Shown here in pieces: positions 44,914 to 56,907 of a stretch of 64,000 bases of DNA. Position 1 is the stretch's first letter; the number at the start of each line of letters is the position of its first letter. Made by a program: the position numbers and the translations under genes. The stretch is from Gemmatimonadota bacterium (GTDB lineage: Bacteria > Gemmatimonadota > Gemmatimonadetes > Gemmatimonadales > GWC2-71-9), in the NCBI GenBank assembly GCA_016720805.1, contig JADKJZ010000001.1, forward strand, positions 186,001 through 250,000. The letters are read 5' to 3'. The notes beneath the pieces are model-generated. The model saw only the letters and a program-made list of their open reading frames with translations. It was not told where the DNA came from and searched no databases.

Positions 44914-46629
44914 ATGACTTGGACCCCCCTCCCCGATACGGCCGCCGGGTTCGCGGACGCCACCTGGGCCGATCTGGCGGCGCGGTACGCCGAGCTCGCC
45001 GCGGCACCCATCGACGCGACGACGCTCGAGCCCTGGCTTGCCCGCTGGTCTCGCCTCGACGAGTTGGTGACCGAGGCCGCCTCCCTGGCGATGATCGCGT
45101 ACACCTGCGACACGGCCGACACCACGAAGGAAGCCGCGCATCTTCGCTTCTCGACCGAGATCCTCCCGCAACTCGAGGAGGCCGAGGTCGCCCTCGCGAA
45201 GAAGTTGGTGGCGGTCGGGACCGATCGGCCCGATTTCGTGACCACGCTGCGACGCTTCCGCACCGCGATCGAGATCTTCCGCGAGGCCAACGTCCCGCTG
45301 GTCGCGGAGGCCGAGGGACTCGCCGCGAAGTACCAGCAGATCACCGGCACGATGATGGCACCGTGGGATGGCGCGCAGGTGCCGTTGCCGCGTCTCTCGC
45401 CGTTCCTCAAGAGCGCCGATCGGTCGGTGCGCGAGGCCGCGTGGCGCGCATCCACCGCACCGTATGTCGCTGCGCGGGACGAGCTCGCGACGCTCTTCGA
45501 TCGGATGGTGGCGCTGCGGACGACGATGGCCACCAACGCAGGCTTCGCCGACTATCGCGACTACGTCTTCGCCGCCAAGTGCCGCTTCGATTACACGCCG
45601 GCCGATTGCGAACGGCTGCACGAGGCGATTGCCGAGACGGTTGGGCCGGCGCTGTTGCGCGCGCTCGCGGCGCGGCGCGAGCGCCTCGGCCTCGACGCGA
45701 TCCGCCCCTGGGACCTCGCCGTCGATCCGTGGCGCGCCGCGCCGCCGGTGCCCTACCAGACCATCGCGGAGCTGCAGGAGGGGGCGGCGCGGATCTTTGC
45801 GGCCGTCGATCCGGTGCTGGGCGGACAGTTCCGAACGATGATGACCGAGGGGCTGCTCGATCTCGAGTCGCGCACCGGCAAGGCGCCGGGTGGCTACTGC
45901 GACACGCTGCATGCACGGGGCCGGCCCTTCGTCTTCATGAACGCCGCTGGCGTGCCCGAAGACGTCACCACCTTGTTGCACGAAGCGGGGCACTGCTTCC
46001 ACGCGTTCGCGTCGCATGCGCTGCCGTTCATCTGGCAGCGGCATCCCGGGGCGGAGTCGGCCGAGCTCGCCTCGATGTCGATGGAACTCCTCGCGGCACC
46101 GCACCTGGGGCAACCGACGGGCTATTACGATGGCCCCGACGCCGTGTCGGCACGTTTGGAGCACCTCGAAGACATCCTGATTTCGCTGGCCCACATTGCG
46201 TCGGTCGATGCATTCCAGTCGTGGATCTACACCTCGCCCGATGGCGCGGATGGGGTCGCCCGAGATCAGGCGTGGCTGCGGCTGCGCGAGCGCTTCGAGC
46301 CGGGCACCGATTGGAGCGGGCTGGAGCCCGAGCGCATCGCCCGCTGGTACCGCCAGCTCCACATCTTCCTCTACCCGTTCTACTACATCGAATACGGGAT
46401 GGCGCAGATCGGGGCACTCCAGGTTTGGCGGAACGCGCGCCGCGACCCCGTCGAGGCCGTTGCCGCCTATCGGCGCTTTCTCGCGTTGGGGGCAACCCGG
46501 CCGCTGCCGGAGCTGTATCGGGCCGCCGGTGTCGAGCTGACCTTCGACAAGGCGGTCCTGGCGGAGCTGGTGGCCATGGTGGAGGAGGAAATGGCCGTCC
46601 TTCGGGCGATGTTGCCCCGGGGCGGCTGA
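44914..46629 (+). CDS. M3 family metallopeptidase (oligoendopeptidase F-like)
   Basis: A 571-residue cytoplasmic zinc peptidase that cuts short peptides. The zinc site is TLLHEAGHCFHAF (HEAGH), with the third ligand Glu in SVEL/SMELLAAPH downstream. The N-terminal helical half and the final FYYIEYGMAQIGALQVWRNAR match PepF/M3B proteins. There is no signal peptide. It is probably leaderless. The next gene, infA, is 104 nt away. Confidence 0.87.
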   Translation: MTWTPLPDTAAGFADATWADLAARYAELAAAPIDATTLEPWLARWSRLDELVTEAASLAMIAYTCDTADTTKEAAHLRFSTEILPQLEEAEVALAKKLVAVGTDRPDFVTTLRRFRTAIEIFREANVPLVAEAEGLAAKYQQITGTMMAPWDGAQVPLPRLSPFLKSADRSVREAAWRASTAPYVAARDELATLFDRMVALRTTMATNAGFADYRDYVFAAKCRFDYTPADCERLHEAIAETVGPALLRALAARRERLGLDAIRPWDLAVDPWRAAPPVPYQTIAELQEGAARIFAAVDPVLGGQFRTMMTEGLLDLESRTGKAPGGYCDTLHARGRPFVFMNAAGVPEDVTTLLHEAGHCFHAFASHALPFIWQRHPGAESAELASMSMELLAAPHLGQPTGYYDGPDAVSARLEHLEDILISLAHIASVDAFQSWIYTSPDGADGVARDQAWLRLRERFEPGTDWSGLEPERIARWYRQLHIFLYPFYYIEYGMAQIGALQVWRNARRDPVEAVAAYRRFLALGATRPLPELYRAAGVELTFDKAVLAELVAMVEEEMAVLRAMLPRGG

Positions 46630-46733
46630 GCGTTCAGGCGTCGCGGCCATTGCGCCCACCCCGTCGGGACGCCATTTTTGGCCGTTGGGCCCGAATCGGC
46701 CCACTGTTGGTATCCCACGGGACCGGAGATTGG

Positions 46734-46952
46734 ATGGCGAAGGAAGAAGGGATTGAAATGGAGGGCGTGGTGCAGGAAGTCCTGCCAGACCGCAACTATC
46801 GGGTACTGCTCGAGAACGGCCACACCATCCTCGCCTACGCGGCCGGGAAGATGTCGAAGTTCAAGATCCGCGTGCTCGAGGGCGACCGCGTCTCCGTGGT
46901 CCTCTCCCCGTATGACCTGACCCGTGGCCGGGTGGTCTACCGCCACAAGTAG
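46734..46952 (+). CDS. infA: Translation initiation factor IF-1
   Basis: A 72-residue S1/OB-fold protein that binds the ribosomal A site during initiation. It begins MAKEEGIEMEGVVQEVLPD and ends LSPYDLTRGRVVYRHK, the standard IF-1 frame. CGGAG lies 6 nt upstream of the ATG. It stands alone rather than in the ribosomal-protein operon. Confidence 0.95.
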   Translation: MAKEEGIEMEGVVQEVLPDRNYRVLLENGHTILAYAAGKMSKFKIRVLEGDRVSVVLSPYDLTRGRVVYRHK

Positions 46953-46982
46953 TGAACTGCCGGTGGGTGCCCTGCCTGCCGG

Positions 46983-48728
46983 TCAGGTCCCGAGGATGCG
47001 CGCCGCGAGGCGCGCCAAGTCGCTCCCCCGTCGCCGCGCACCCTTCAACACCGCTTCCTCCAGCGCACTCCGGAACTCCCCGGCCGACGCATAGCGTGCC
47101 TCGACGTCATTGCGCATGGCGCGACTGAGCACGTCCGCGACGCCCTCCGGGATGTCGGGCCGCTCGTGCCCCAGATCGGGCACGATGTCGGACGTCTGCT
47201 TGGCCAGGATCTGTTCGACGGTGGTGCCGGGGAAGGGCGTGCGGCCCAGCAGCGCGTACGTCGCGACCGCCGCGAGGGAGTAGAGGTCGGTGCGCTGGTC
47301 GACGCGTTCACCCAGCAACTGCTCGGGCGAGGCGAACTGTGGCGTGCCACTCTGCGAGGTCGCCCCGCCGAAGCGTCCCTGGCCGCGCAGGGCGAGCGCC
47401 AGGCCGAAGTCGGTGATCCGCAGCGAGCCGTCCCGTTCCAGCAGCATGTTCTCCGGCTTGATGTCGCGGTGGACCAGGCCGAGGGCATGGGCGTGTCCCA
47501 GTGCGGAAAGCGCCTCCCGCAGCAGGCGGAGCACGCGGTCGAGCGGCAAGGGGCCATCGCGTTCGACCAGCTGGGCCACGTTCGGCCCATCGACGATCTC
47601 CATCGTGTACCAGAGCAGGCCGGAGCGCCCGGCGATGTCGTAGATGTTCACGATGTTGACGTGATTCAGTCGAGCGGCGAGCTGGGCTTCGCGACGGAAG
47701 CGTTCGACGGTGGCAAGGTCCTGCGTCAGATGCGGGTGCAGGACCTTGAGCGCGACCTGGCGCTCGAGGTGCAGGTCGCGCACGCGGTACACCCGACCGA
47801 AGCCGCCCTGGCCGAGCTGGCCGAGGAGCTCGTAGTCGTCGCCCAGTGCGCGGCGCATCCGCGCTTCCCAGTGCGGACCATCCGCCAACTCGACGGAGAG
47901 CGTCGGCAGGGCCACGTCGACCGACTCGTACTCGCCCGCTTCGGAGGCGAAGTCCTCGAGCATCTCCGCCGCCGTGAGATAGCGCTCGTCCGGTCGCGGG
48001 TCGAGGGCGCGAAGGATCACCCGCTCGAGTGCCGCCGGAATGACGCCCCGGATCTGTCGCGGCGGCACGAGTTGCTGCGCATCGAGGGGCGGCGTCGTCG
48101 CGGTCACGGCGAAGTACAGCACCGCACCGGCCGTGTACACGTCGCTGGTCGGATCGCCCGTCTTGCCGTCGCGCACTTCCGGCGCCAGAAAGGGCGCCCC
48201 GGTCAACTGCTCCGCCGCGGGAATCTCGGGGAGGGTGAGATTGCAATAGCGCAGGTCGGTGACGGTGCCGCGACCGGTCGTGGTGAGCAGCAACGACGCC
48301 GGGACGATGCGGCGCACGATGATGCCGTGCGCATGGGCGTGCTCGAGGGCCCCGAGGATGTCGCGGGCCAGCCCGTGAACGGTCGGGATCGGCCGTGGGC
48401 CGCGCTGGATCGCGTCGGCGAGCGATTCGCCGTCGATCCAGTTGCCGACGCGGTAGGCGATGTCCCCGATGACGCCGGCCTCGTAGACATGGCGGATCGC
48501 CGGGTGGTCAAGCCGAGCCAGCGCCTCCGCCTCGCGCAGGAACCACCGCCGCAGCGCGTCACTCGTGTCGAGATTGACGCGCAGCGAGACCGTGCGGTTC
48601 AGCCGCCGATCGTGGGCGCGAAAGAGCAGCCGCTCCGTCGAGGCGGCCACCACGGTGTCCAGGCGGAAACGCTCGCCGAGGGCGGCGGTGACACGGGAGA
48701 GCTGGAGTTCTGGGACGTCAGCCGGCAT
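46983..48728 (-). CDS. Cytosolic Ser/Thr protein kinase with N-terminal pseudokinase
   Basis: A 581-residue protein holding two kinase-like folds. The first (about 20-265) has lost key residues: the VAIK lysine is replaced (VSLRVN), HRD is RRI (139-141, VRRIVPASL) and DFG is DLR (158-160). The second (about 298-565) is intact: GQGGFGRV, Lys328 in VALKVL, HRDIKPEN at 420-427 and DFG at 440-442. There is no membrane helix, unlike typical PknB proteins. Start ATG 48728. The pseudokinase probably regulates or scaffolds the active one. Confidence 0.85.
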   Translation of the reverse strand: MPADVPELQLSRVTAALGERFRLDTVVAASTERLLFRAHDRRLNRTVSLRVNLDTSDALRRWFLREAEALARLDHPAIRHVYEAGVIGDIAYRVGNWIDGESLADAIQRGPRPIPTVHGLARDILGALEHAHAHGIIVRRIVPASLLLTTTGRGTVTDLRYCNLTLPEIPAAEQLTGAPFLAPEVRDGKTGDPTSDVYTAGAVLYFAVTATTPPLDAQQLVPPRQIRGVIPAALERVILRALDPRPDERYLTAAEMLEDFASEAGEYESVDVALPTLSVELADGPHWEARMRRALGDDYELLGQLGQGGFGRVYRVRDLHLERQVALKVLHPHLTQDLATVERFRREAQLAARLNHVNIVNIYDIAGRSGLLWYTMEIVDGPNVAQLVERDGPLPLDRVLRLLREALSALGHAHALGLVHRDIKPENMLLERDGSLRITDFGLALALRGQGRFGGATSQSGTPQFASPEQLLGERVDQRTDLYSLAAVATYALLGRTPFPGTTVEQILAKQTSDIVPDLGHERPDIPEGVADVLSRAMRNDVEARYASAGEFRSALEEAVLKGARRRGSDLARLAARILGT

Positions 48729-48748
48729 GCCCGAAAGATACCCGTGTG

Positions 48749-49369
48749 CTAGCGGTCGCCGGCGGCGGCGGCGGCGAGGCGCTGTCGGAGGGCGCCAAGC
48801 TCCTGCCGGAGGGCTCGGCCCGGCCAGTCGTCGCGGCGCGTGAGGGCGTCGTCGAGGTCGCCGTACCAGGTGAGCATCAAGGCCGCCGGGGCGAAGCCCT
48901 GCGGCGGGAGGTACTCCACGCCGAGGCGCTCCACCAGCGCGATCGCGGTGCCACACTGATGGATCTCGTCGGCGCAGCAGATGTCGAGCGCGCGTGGCTC
49001 CATCGTCGCGAGGGCGGCGAGCAGCAGGCGCTTCCGTTGCGTCCAGACGAGCCGGTCGCCCCGCCCGTCGAGCGATGGTTCGACTGCATCGCGCGCCACG
49101 CCGAGCACCACCGACCCGAACTTCTCGCCGATCTTGCGCGCCAGTTCCTCGCGCGACTCGGCCTCGCACACCTCCAGCACGTGGTGCAGGATCCCCGCGA
49201 CCAGGGTGGTCTCATCCGCACCATGTCGGGCCAGGATGATCGCCACGTTGGCCGGATGGGCCACGAAGGGCATGCCACCATCGGAGGGTGCCCGCGGCGC
49301 GTGGTGCTTCGCCGCGAAGGCGAGGGCGTGATTGATCCGGTCGCTGTAGCCTTGCATGGACGTGCTCAC
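48749..49369 (-). CDS. HD-domain protein related to (p)ppGpp hydrolases, altered active site
   Basis: A 206-residue protein. MPFVAHPANVAIILARHGADETTLVAGILHHVLEVCE follows the RelA/SpoT/MESH1 hydrolase domain pattern (HPxxVA...LLHDxxED). The metal-binding HD is HH (62-63) and the following ED is EV (66-67). Thus two expected acidic residues are missing. It may have a different metal use or be inactive. It overlaps the queE gene by 4 bases and so lies in the queC-queE transcript or follows it. Confidence 0.7.
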   Translation of the reverse strand: MSTSMQGYSDRINHALAFAAKHHAPRAPSDGGMPFVAHPANVAIILARHGADETTLVAGILHHVLEVCEAESREELARKIGEKFGSVVLGVARDAVEPSLDGRGDRLVWTQRKRLLLAALATMEPRALDICCADEIHQCGTAIALVERLGVEYLPPQGFAPAALMLTWYGDLDDALTRRDDWPGRALRQELGALRQRLAAAAAGDR

Positions 49370-50004
49370 GGAATGGCGAGGAACTTGTGGGTCTGGAGGG
49401 AGAGGCCCCAGCGCGGATGGGCCAGGCAGTAGGCAAGGGCGGCCCGCGTGTTGGCCGCCTGCGCGGGGCCATCCATCGGCTGCAGCAGGTGATGCCGGAA
49501 GTCGAGGCTCGCGAAGCGTTCGGGCATCGCGTCGGGCTGCGGGAAGACGAGCTTCAATTCATCGCCGTGCGTCTGCACCAGCGTGGTCCCCGCCTTCGGC
49601 GACACGCAGATCCAGTCCACCCCCTCGACCACCGCGTTGGTGCCGTTGGTTTCGATCGCCACCTCGAAGCCCGCGGCGTGCAGCGCCTCCACGAGCGGCC
49701 GGTCCAGCTGCAGCGTCGGTTCGCCCCCGGTGCACACCACGTATGGGTGCCCGCGGTCATCGCCGGCGGGCCATGCGGCGGCGACCGCAGCCGCCAACGC
49801 CTCCGCGGTGGCGAACTTCCCGCCACCCGGGCCATTGGTCCCCACGAAATCAGTGTCGCAGAACTGGCAGGTCGCGGTCGCCCGATCGGCTTCACGCCCC
49901 GTCCAGAGATTGCACCCCGTGAACCGGCAGAAGACCGCCGGCCGGCCCGCATGGCGGCCTTCGCCCTGCAGCGTGAAGTAGATCTCTTTGACCGAGTAAC
50001 TCAT
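49366..50004 (-). CDS. queE: 7-carboxy-7-deazaguanine synthase
   Basis: A 212-residue radical-SAM enzyme in the queuosine/7-deazapurine pathway. It contracts the ring of carboxytetrahydropterin. The cluster cysteines are in CRFTGCNLWTGREADRATATCQFCDTDF, with the long insertion seen in the proteobacterial type. CTGGEPTLQLD binds SAM and ETNGTN is conserved. The start lies just before the repeat element. Confidence 0.93.
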   Translation of the reverse strand: MSYSVKEIYFTLQGEGRHAGRPAVFCRFTGCNLWTGREADRATATCQFCDTDFVGTNGPGGGKFATAEALAAAVAAAWPAGDDRGHPYVVCTGGEPTLQLDRPLVEALHAAGFEVAIETNGTNAVVEGVDWICVSPKAGTTLVQTHGDELKLVFPQPDAMPERFASLDFRHHLLQPMDGPAQAANTRAALAYCLAHPRWGLSLQTHKFLAIP

Positions 50005-50018
50005 CCCGGGAAACTAAT

Positions 50019-50197
50019 GGTGAGGGGTGAGGGGTGAGGGGTGAGGGGTGAGAGGGGGAGGAGGTGAACGGTGAACGGGGACCGGGGCGAGAGGTGAAGC
50101 GTGAAACGTGTTCGCGCTCCCGTTTCACCTCTTACGTCTGACGGTTTCCGGTCTCCCCTCACCCCTCACCCCTCACCCCTCACCCCTCACCCCTCAC
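50019..50197. repeat. Inverted pair of 7-bp arrays (GTGAGGG / CCCTCAC) with G-quadruplex potential
   Basis: Left arm 50019-50053: five copies of GGTGAGG. Right arm 50156-50197: six perfect copies of CCCTCAC. The arms are complementary and flank about 100 nt that also contain imperfect inverted repeats (GAGGTGAA..., CGTTTCACCTC). Runs of GGGGTGA can fold into a G-quadruplex on either strand. The right arm supplies the last codons and the TGA stop of queC. It has the same design as the element at 4374-4470, but a different unit. Confidence 0.9.
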
Positions 50198-50875
50198 TTG
50201 TTGGTACGGCGCCGGATCCTCCAGCTCCAATTCCCGAAACCCCTTGAGTCGCAGTTGACAGGCATCGCAGTGGCCGCAGGCGGCACCCGCCGCATCGGGG
50301 TCGTAGCAGGTGCGGGTCAGCGAGAAATCGACTCCGAGCGCAAGACCGCGCTCGACGATGCCGCGCTTCGTGAGGGCCGCGAGCGGCGTGTGGACGGTCA
50401 GGTCGGTGAGCGTGGTGCCGAGGCGGGCCATCTGCTCGAACGCCGTGATGAACTCCGGGCGGCAATCGGGATAGCCGGAGTAGTCGAGGGCGTTGACGCC
50501 GATGAAGAGATCGCGCGCGCCAAGCACCTCGGCCCAGGCGAGCGCATAGCTCAGGAAGATGGTGTTGCGCGCCGGGACATAGGTGATCGGGACCCCGGAG
50601 CCGATCGCGGCCGCGTCACGGTCCTTGGGCACCGCCACGTCGGCGGTGAGCGCCGACCCCCCGAAGGCACGGAGGTCGAGGTCGACGATCCGGTGCTCGA
50701 CGGCGCCGTGACGCCGCGCGACCCGGGCCGCCGCGTCGAGTTCGGTCGCGTGGCGCTGGCCGTAGCGAAACGAGAGGGCGTACGGGACGTAGCCCTCGGC
50801 GGCCGCGATGGCGAGGCAGGTGGCGGAATCCATCCCTCCCGAGAGGAGGACAATGGCGGGGCGGGGAAGCGACAT
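50180..50875 (-). CDS. queC: 7-cyano-7-deazaguanine synthase
   Basis: A 231-residue ATP-dependent enzyme that makes preQ0 from the QueE product. The ATP loop is LLSGGMDSATCL. The zinc cysteines are in CYDPDAAGAACGHCDAC. The final residues VRGEG and the stop are read from the 7-bp repeat array, so the native C-terminus ended about LEDPAPYQQ. Together with queE it supports tRNA queuosine or a related 7-deazapurine; the other pathway genes are not in the window. Confidence 0.94.
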   Translation of the reverse strand: MSLPRPAIVLLSGGMDSATCLAIAAAEGYVPYALSFRYGQRHATELDAAARVARRHGAVEHRIVDLDLRAFGGSALTADVAVPKDRDAAAIGSGVPITYVPARNTIFLSYALAWAEVLGARDLFIGVNALDYSGYPDCRPEFITAFEQMARLGTTLTDLTVHTPLAALTKRGIVERGLALGVDFSLTRTCYDPDAAGAACGHCDACQLRLKGFRELELEDPAPYQQVRGEG

Positions 50876-51042
50876 GGGGGAAATCTATCAGCCGCCTCAC
50901 GCAAGGCGACGAGGCCTGCACGGGGAGCTTCCTCGTGTGCGCCCGGTGACACGGCGGCTGCGTGGCACATTCCCCGCATATCGGGCGGGGAGAACGGCCT
51001 CAAGCTGGGGCGTGTCGCCAAACTCCTGACGGGAAGTGCCTC

Positions 51043-52178
51043 GTGGTCCCCTCGCTTTCGCAATATCTGGCGTCGCCGACCACCGAGTCGCTCTTTCAAT
51101 TGTGTCACTCGTGGCACGCATCCCGACCCGCGCTGTCGGTCTTGGCCCTCGTGTGCGAGCCCCAGGCGGAGCTGATCGGGCCGCTGCAGGAGGCGGCCTC
51201 CTCCGCCGAGATCAACCTGATGGGCGCGGTGGTCCCCGGGGTCGTGGCCGAAGGGGCCTTCCGCCGGTCAGGTCTCCTGCTCCTCGGATTTGCGGGGGCC
51301 ACCCCAGCCATCCTCGTCCCGGTGCCGCCGGCGGAACCTGAGGCGACCGAGGCACCGATCGCCGCCCTCGCGGAGTTTGTCCACCAGCACGCCTCCGCGA
51401 CACCCGGCGAGGACACGCTCCTCATCTTCGTCGATGCCATGGTGCCGAAGGTCGCCTCACTCCTCGACCGACTCTACTTCGAATGCGGCGACCAGGTGCA
51501 TTACGCCGGCAGCAGCATCGGCAGCGAACGTTTTGTCGCGATGCCCTGTCTCTTCGACAATACGCGACTGGTCGGGGGCGCCGTCCTGGCGATGCTCCTG
51601 CCGCGGAACAGCGGTCCGACGATGGCACACGGCTACCAGGGTGATGTGACGCTGCGTGTCGCGACCGAGATCGAGGGGAACCGGATTCGGCGCATCAACG
51701 GCCGGATCGCCTTCGAGGTCTACCAGGAGTTGATGGCCGAGGAGTATGGCATTTCGCTCGATCGCCAGAACTTCTACGAATACGGTGTCCACTTTCCATT
51801 CGCCTTCAATCGCGTGAGCGGCGAGTCGCTGGTACGGATCCCGGTCTCGGTGGAGGAGGACGGTTCCATCCTCTGCATCGGCGAAGTCCCCGAGAATGCG
51901 CTGCTGGGCGTCGTGCGCGCGATTGATGCCGGGGACACCAGCGCGGCGGAGGCGGTGGGCGGCGCCAATGCGCTGTCCGCCGCGTCCGGCGTCTTCGTCA
52001 TCTACTGCGCGGGTCGCTACCTGCACCTCGGCGAGGCCGCCGCCGCCGCGGAACTCGAGGTGCTGCGCGGGCGCCTGCCGTCGGCGGCGATCGTCGGCGT
52101 GCTGTCGCTCGGAGAAATCGGCACGCCGGCCACCGAGGGATATCCGCAGTTCTGCAACGCCACCCTGCTCGCGATTCC

Positions 52179-52188
<10 letters not shown>
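51043..52188 (+). CDS. FIST domain sensor protein
   Basis: A 381-residue cytoplasmic protein with FIST-N (residues about 15-210) and FIST-C (about 225-370) domains, proposed to sense small ligands such as amino acids. GTG 51043 (MVPSLSQYLASPTTESLF) is the likely start; an in-frame GTG at 50962 is also possible. It overlaps the hybrid kinase gene by 10 bases. FIST proteins commonly sit beside signalling enzymes, so it probably controls that kinase. Confidence 0.8.
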
Positions 52189-55433
<3,245 letters not shown>

Positions 55434-55531
55434 GGTGCGACCCCGGCAATTCCTGTCCGGCCGCCTTCGCGGTACGTTTGCAGGATCGGTCCTTCTTCCA
55501 CGGCCCGTTGCCCTCGCCATCGAGACGTCTC

Positions 55532-56833
55532 ATGCCCCGTCTGCGCTCGTTCGCGCTGCTGTCGATGCTGGTCGCCGGCTGGCCACTCCCGGCGCAGGAG
55601 GTCGTGCCCGCTGAGCGACTCGCGGCACGCGAGCGGTATCGCGATGCCGGCTTCGGGATGTTCATCCACTGGGGCGTCTACTCCCAGTTGGGCCAGGGCG
55701 AATGGGTGATGAACAACCAGAAGCTCGCCATCCCCACCTATGAGTGGCTGGCTGGCACGTTCAATCCGGTGAAATTCGACGCGAAGGCGTGGGTGGGGTT
55801 GGCCAAGGCCGCCGGGGTGCGCTACATCACCATCACCTCGCGGCATCACGACGGCTTCTCGATGTTCGCGACGAAGGCCAACCGCTACAACATCGTCGAC
55901 TGGACACCCTTCCGCCGCGATCCCCTCAAGGAGCTGGCCGACGAGTGCCAGCGGCAGGGCATCGTGCTGTACTTCTACTACTCGCAGCTCGATTGGCACC
56001 ACCAGGACTACTTCCCGCGCGGCGGGACCGGCGGCAGTTCGGGGCGGCCGGATCGTGGCGACTGGAACGCCTACCTCGCGTTCATGAATACGCAGCTGAC
56101 CGAGTTGCTGACCAACTACGGGCCCATCGGCGGGATCTGGTTCGACGGCATGTGGGACAAGAAGGACGCGGACTGGCAGTTGGCGACGAGCTACGCCCTG
56201 ATCCACCGACTGCAACCCTCTGCCCTGATCATCCCGAACCATCACATCGCGCCGTTGCCCGGCGAGGATGTGCAGACGTTCGAGCAGGATCTTCCCGGCG
56301 CCAACAGCGCGGGCTTCAACACCAAGACCATCGGGGCGCTGCCGCTGGAGACCTCGCTCACGATGAATGGCGCGTGGGGCTACAACATTGCGGACCAGAA
56401 CTGGAAGTCGACGCGCACCTTGATCGGGTACCTGGTGCGAGCGGCCGGGGCGAACGCCAACCTGCTCCTGAACATCGGGCCGCGCCCCGACGGCACCGTG
56501 CAGCCGGAGGCGGAGGAGCGACTCCGGGCGGTCGGCGCGTGGCTCGGCCGCTACGGCGCCTCCATCTACCAGACGCGCGGCGGCCCGGTGTCCCCGCGTC
56601 CGTGGGGGGTCACCACGCAGCGCGGCGACTCGGTCTTCGTGCACATCCTGGCGTGGCAGGACCGGGTGCTCGCCGTCCCGGACTTCGGGGCACGGGTGCT
56701 GCGCGCCACGACCTTCGAGGGTGCGGCAGTGCCGTTCGTGCAGGGTCCGGCAGGAATCACCCTGACGCTGCCCACGGCGGCCGCCGAGAGCCCCGATCAG
56801 GTCGTGGTGCTGGTCACGGCCAAGCGCCCCTGA
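55532..56833 (+). CDS. Alpha-L-fucosidase (GH29), secreted
   Basis: A 433-residue glycosidase with a signal peptide (MLVAGWPLPAQ). GH29 features: DAGFGMFIHWGVYSQLGQGEW, SRHHDGFSMFATKANRYN, and the nucleophile Asp in IWFDGMWDK. NANLLLNIGPRPDG marks the end of the barrel, and a beta-sandwich follows. It would release fucose from glycans in the periplasm or outside. The neighbouring TonB receptor, 74 nt downstream, could import the products. Confidence 0.88.
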   Translation: MPRLRSFALLSMLVAGWPLPAQEVVPAERLAARERYRDAGFGMFIHWGVYSQLGQGEWVMNNQKLAIPTYEWLAGTFNPVKFDAKAWVGLAKAAGVRYITITSRHHDGFSMFATKANRYNIVDWTPFRRDPLKELADECQRQGIVLYFYYSQLDWHHQDYFPRGGTGGSSGRPDRGDWNAYLAFMNTQLTELLTNYGPIGGIWFDGMWDKKDADWQLATSYALIHRLQPSALIIPNHHIAPLPGEDVQTFEQDLPGANSAGFNTKTIGALPLETSLTMNGAWGYNIADQNWKSTRTLIGYLVRAAGANANLLLNIGPRPDGTVQPEAEERLRAVGAWLGRYGASIYQTRGGPVSPRPWGVTTQRGDSVFVHILAWQDRVLAVPDFGARVLRATTFEGAAVPFVQGPAGITLTLPTAAAESPDQVVVLVTAKRP

Positions 56834-56860
56834 GGCAGCGTTGGCGGGTGCAACCTGCGG

Positions 56861-56882
56861 CCCCCGACCTGCGTATCGGGGG
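56861..56882 (+). terminator. Hairpin between fucosidase and TonB receptor
   Basis: CCCCCGA (56861-56867) pairs with TCGGGGG (56876-56882) around an 8-nt loop, followed by a pyrimidine-rich TCTCACCTTTCCTTT. Possible partial terminator lowering receptor levels. Confidence 0.5.
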
Positions 56883-56907
56883 TCTCACCTTTCCTTTCGG
56901 AAGTCTC

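Noticed and set aside
50019..50197. Replication-origin iterons
   Set aside because: No dnaA, repA or parAB genes nearby, and no DnaA boxes seen.
50935..50985. TGGCAC-type sequence at 50961-50966 as a sigma54 promoter
   Set aside because: The -12 half (CCGC instead of TTGC) does not match.
50962..51042. Upstream start (GTG 50962) for the FIST gene
   Set aside because: The extra 27 residues do not look like FIST and lie in the divergent promoter region. 51043 is preferred, though not proven.
56861..56882. Fucosidase-receptor pair as a classical SusC/SusD locus
   Set aside because: No SusD-like lipoprotein is present, and the receptor lacks the SusC N-terminal carboxypeptidase-like domain.
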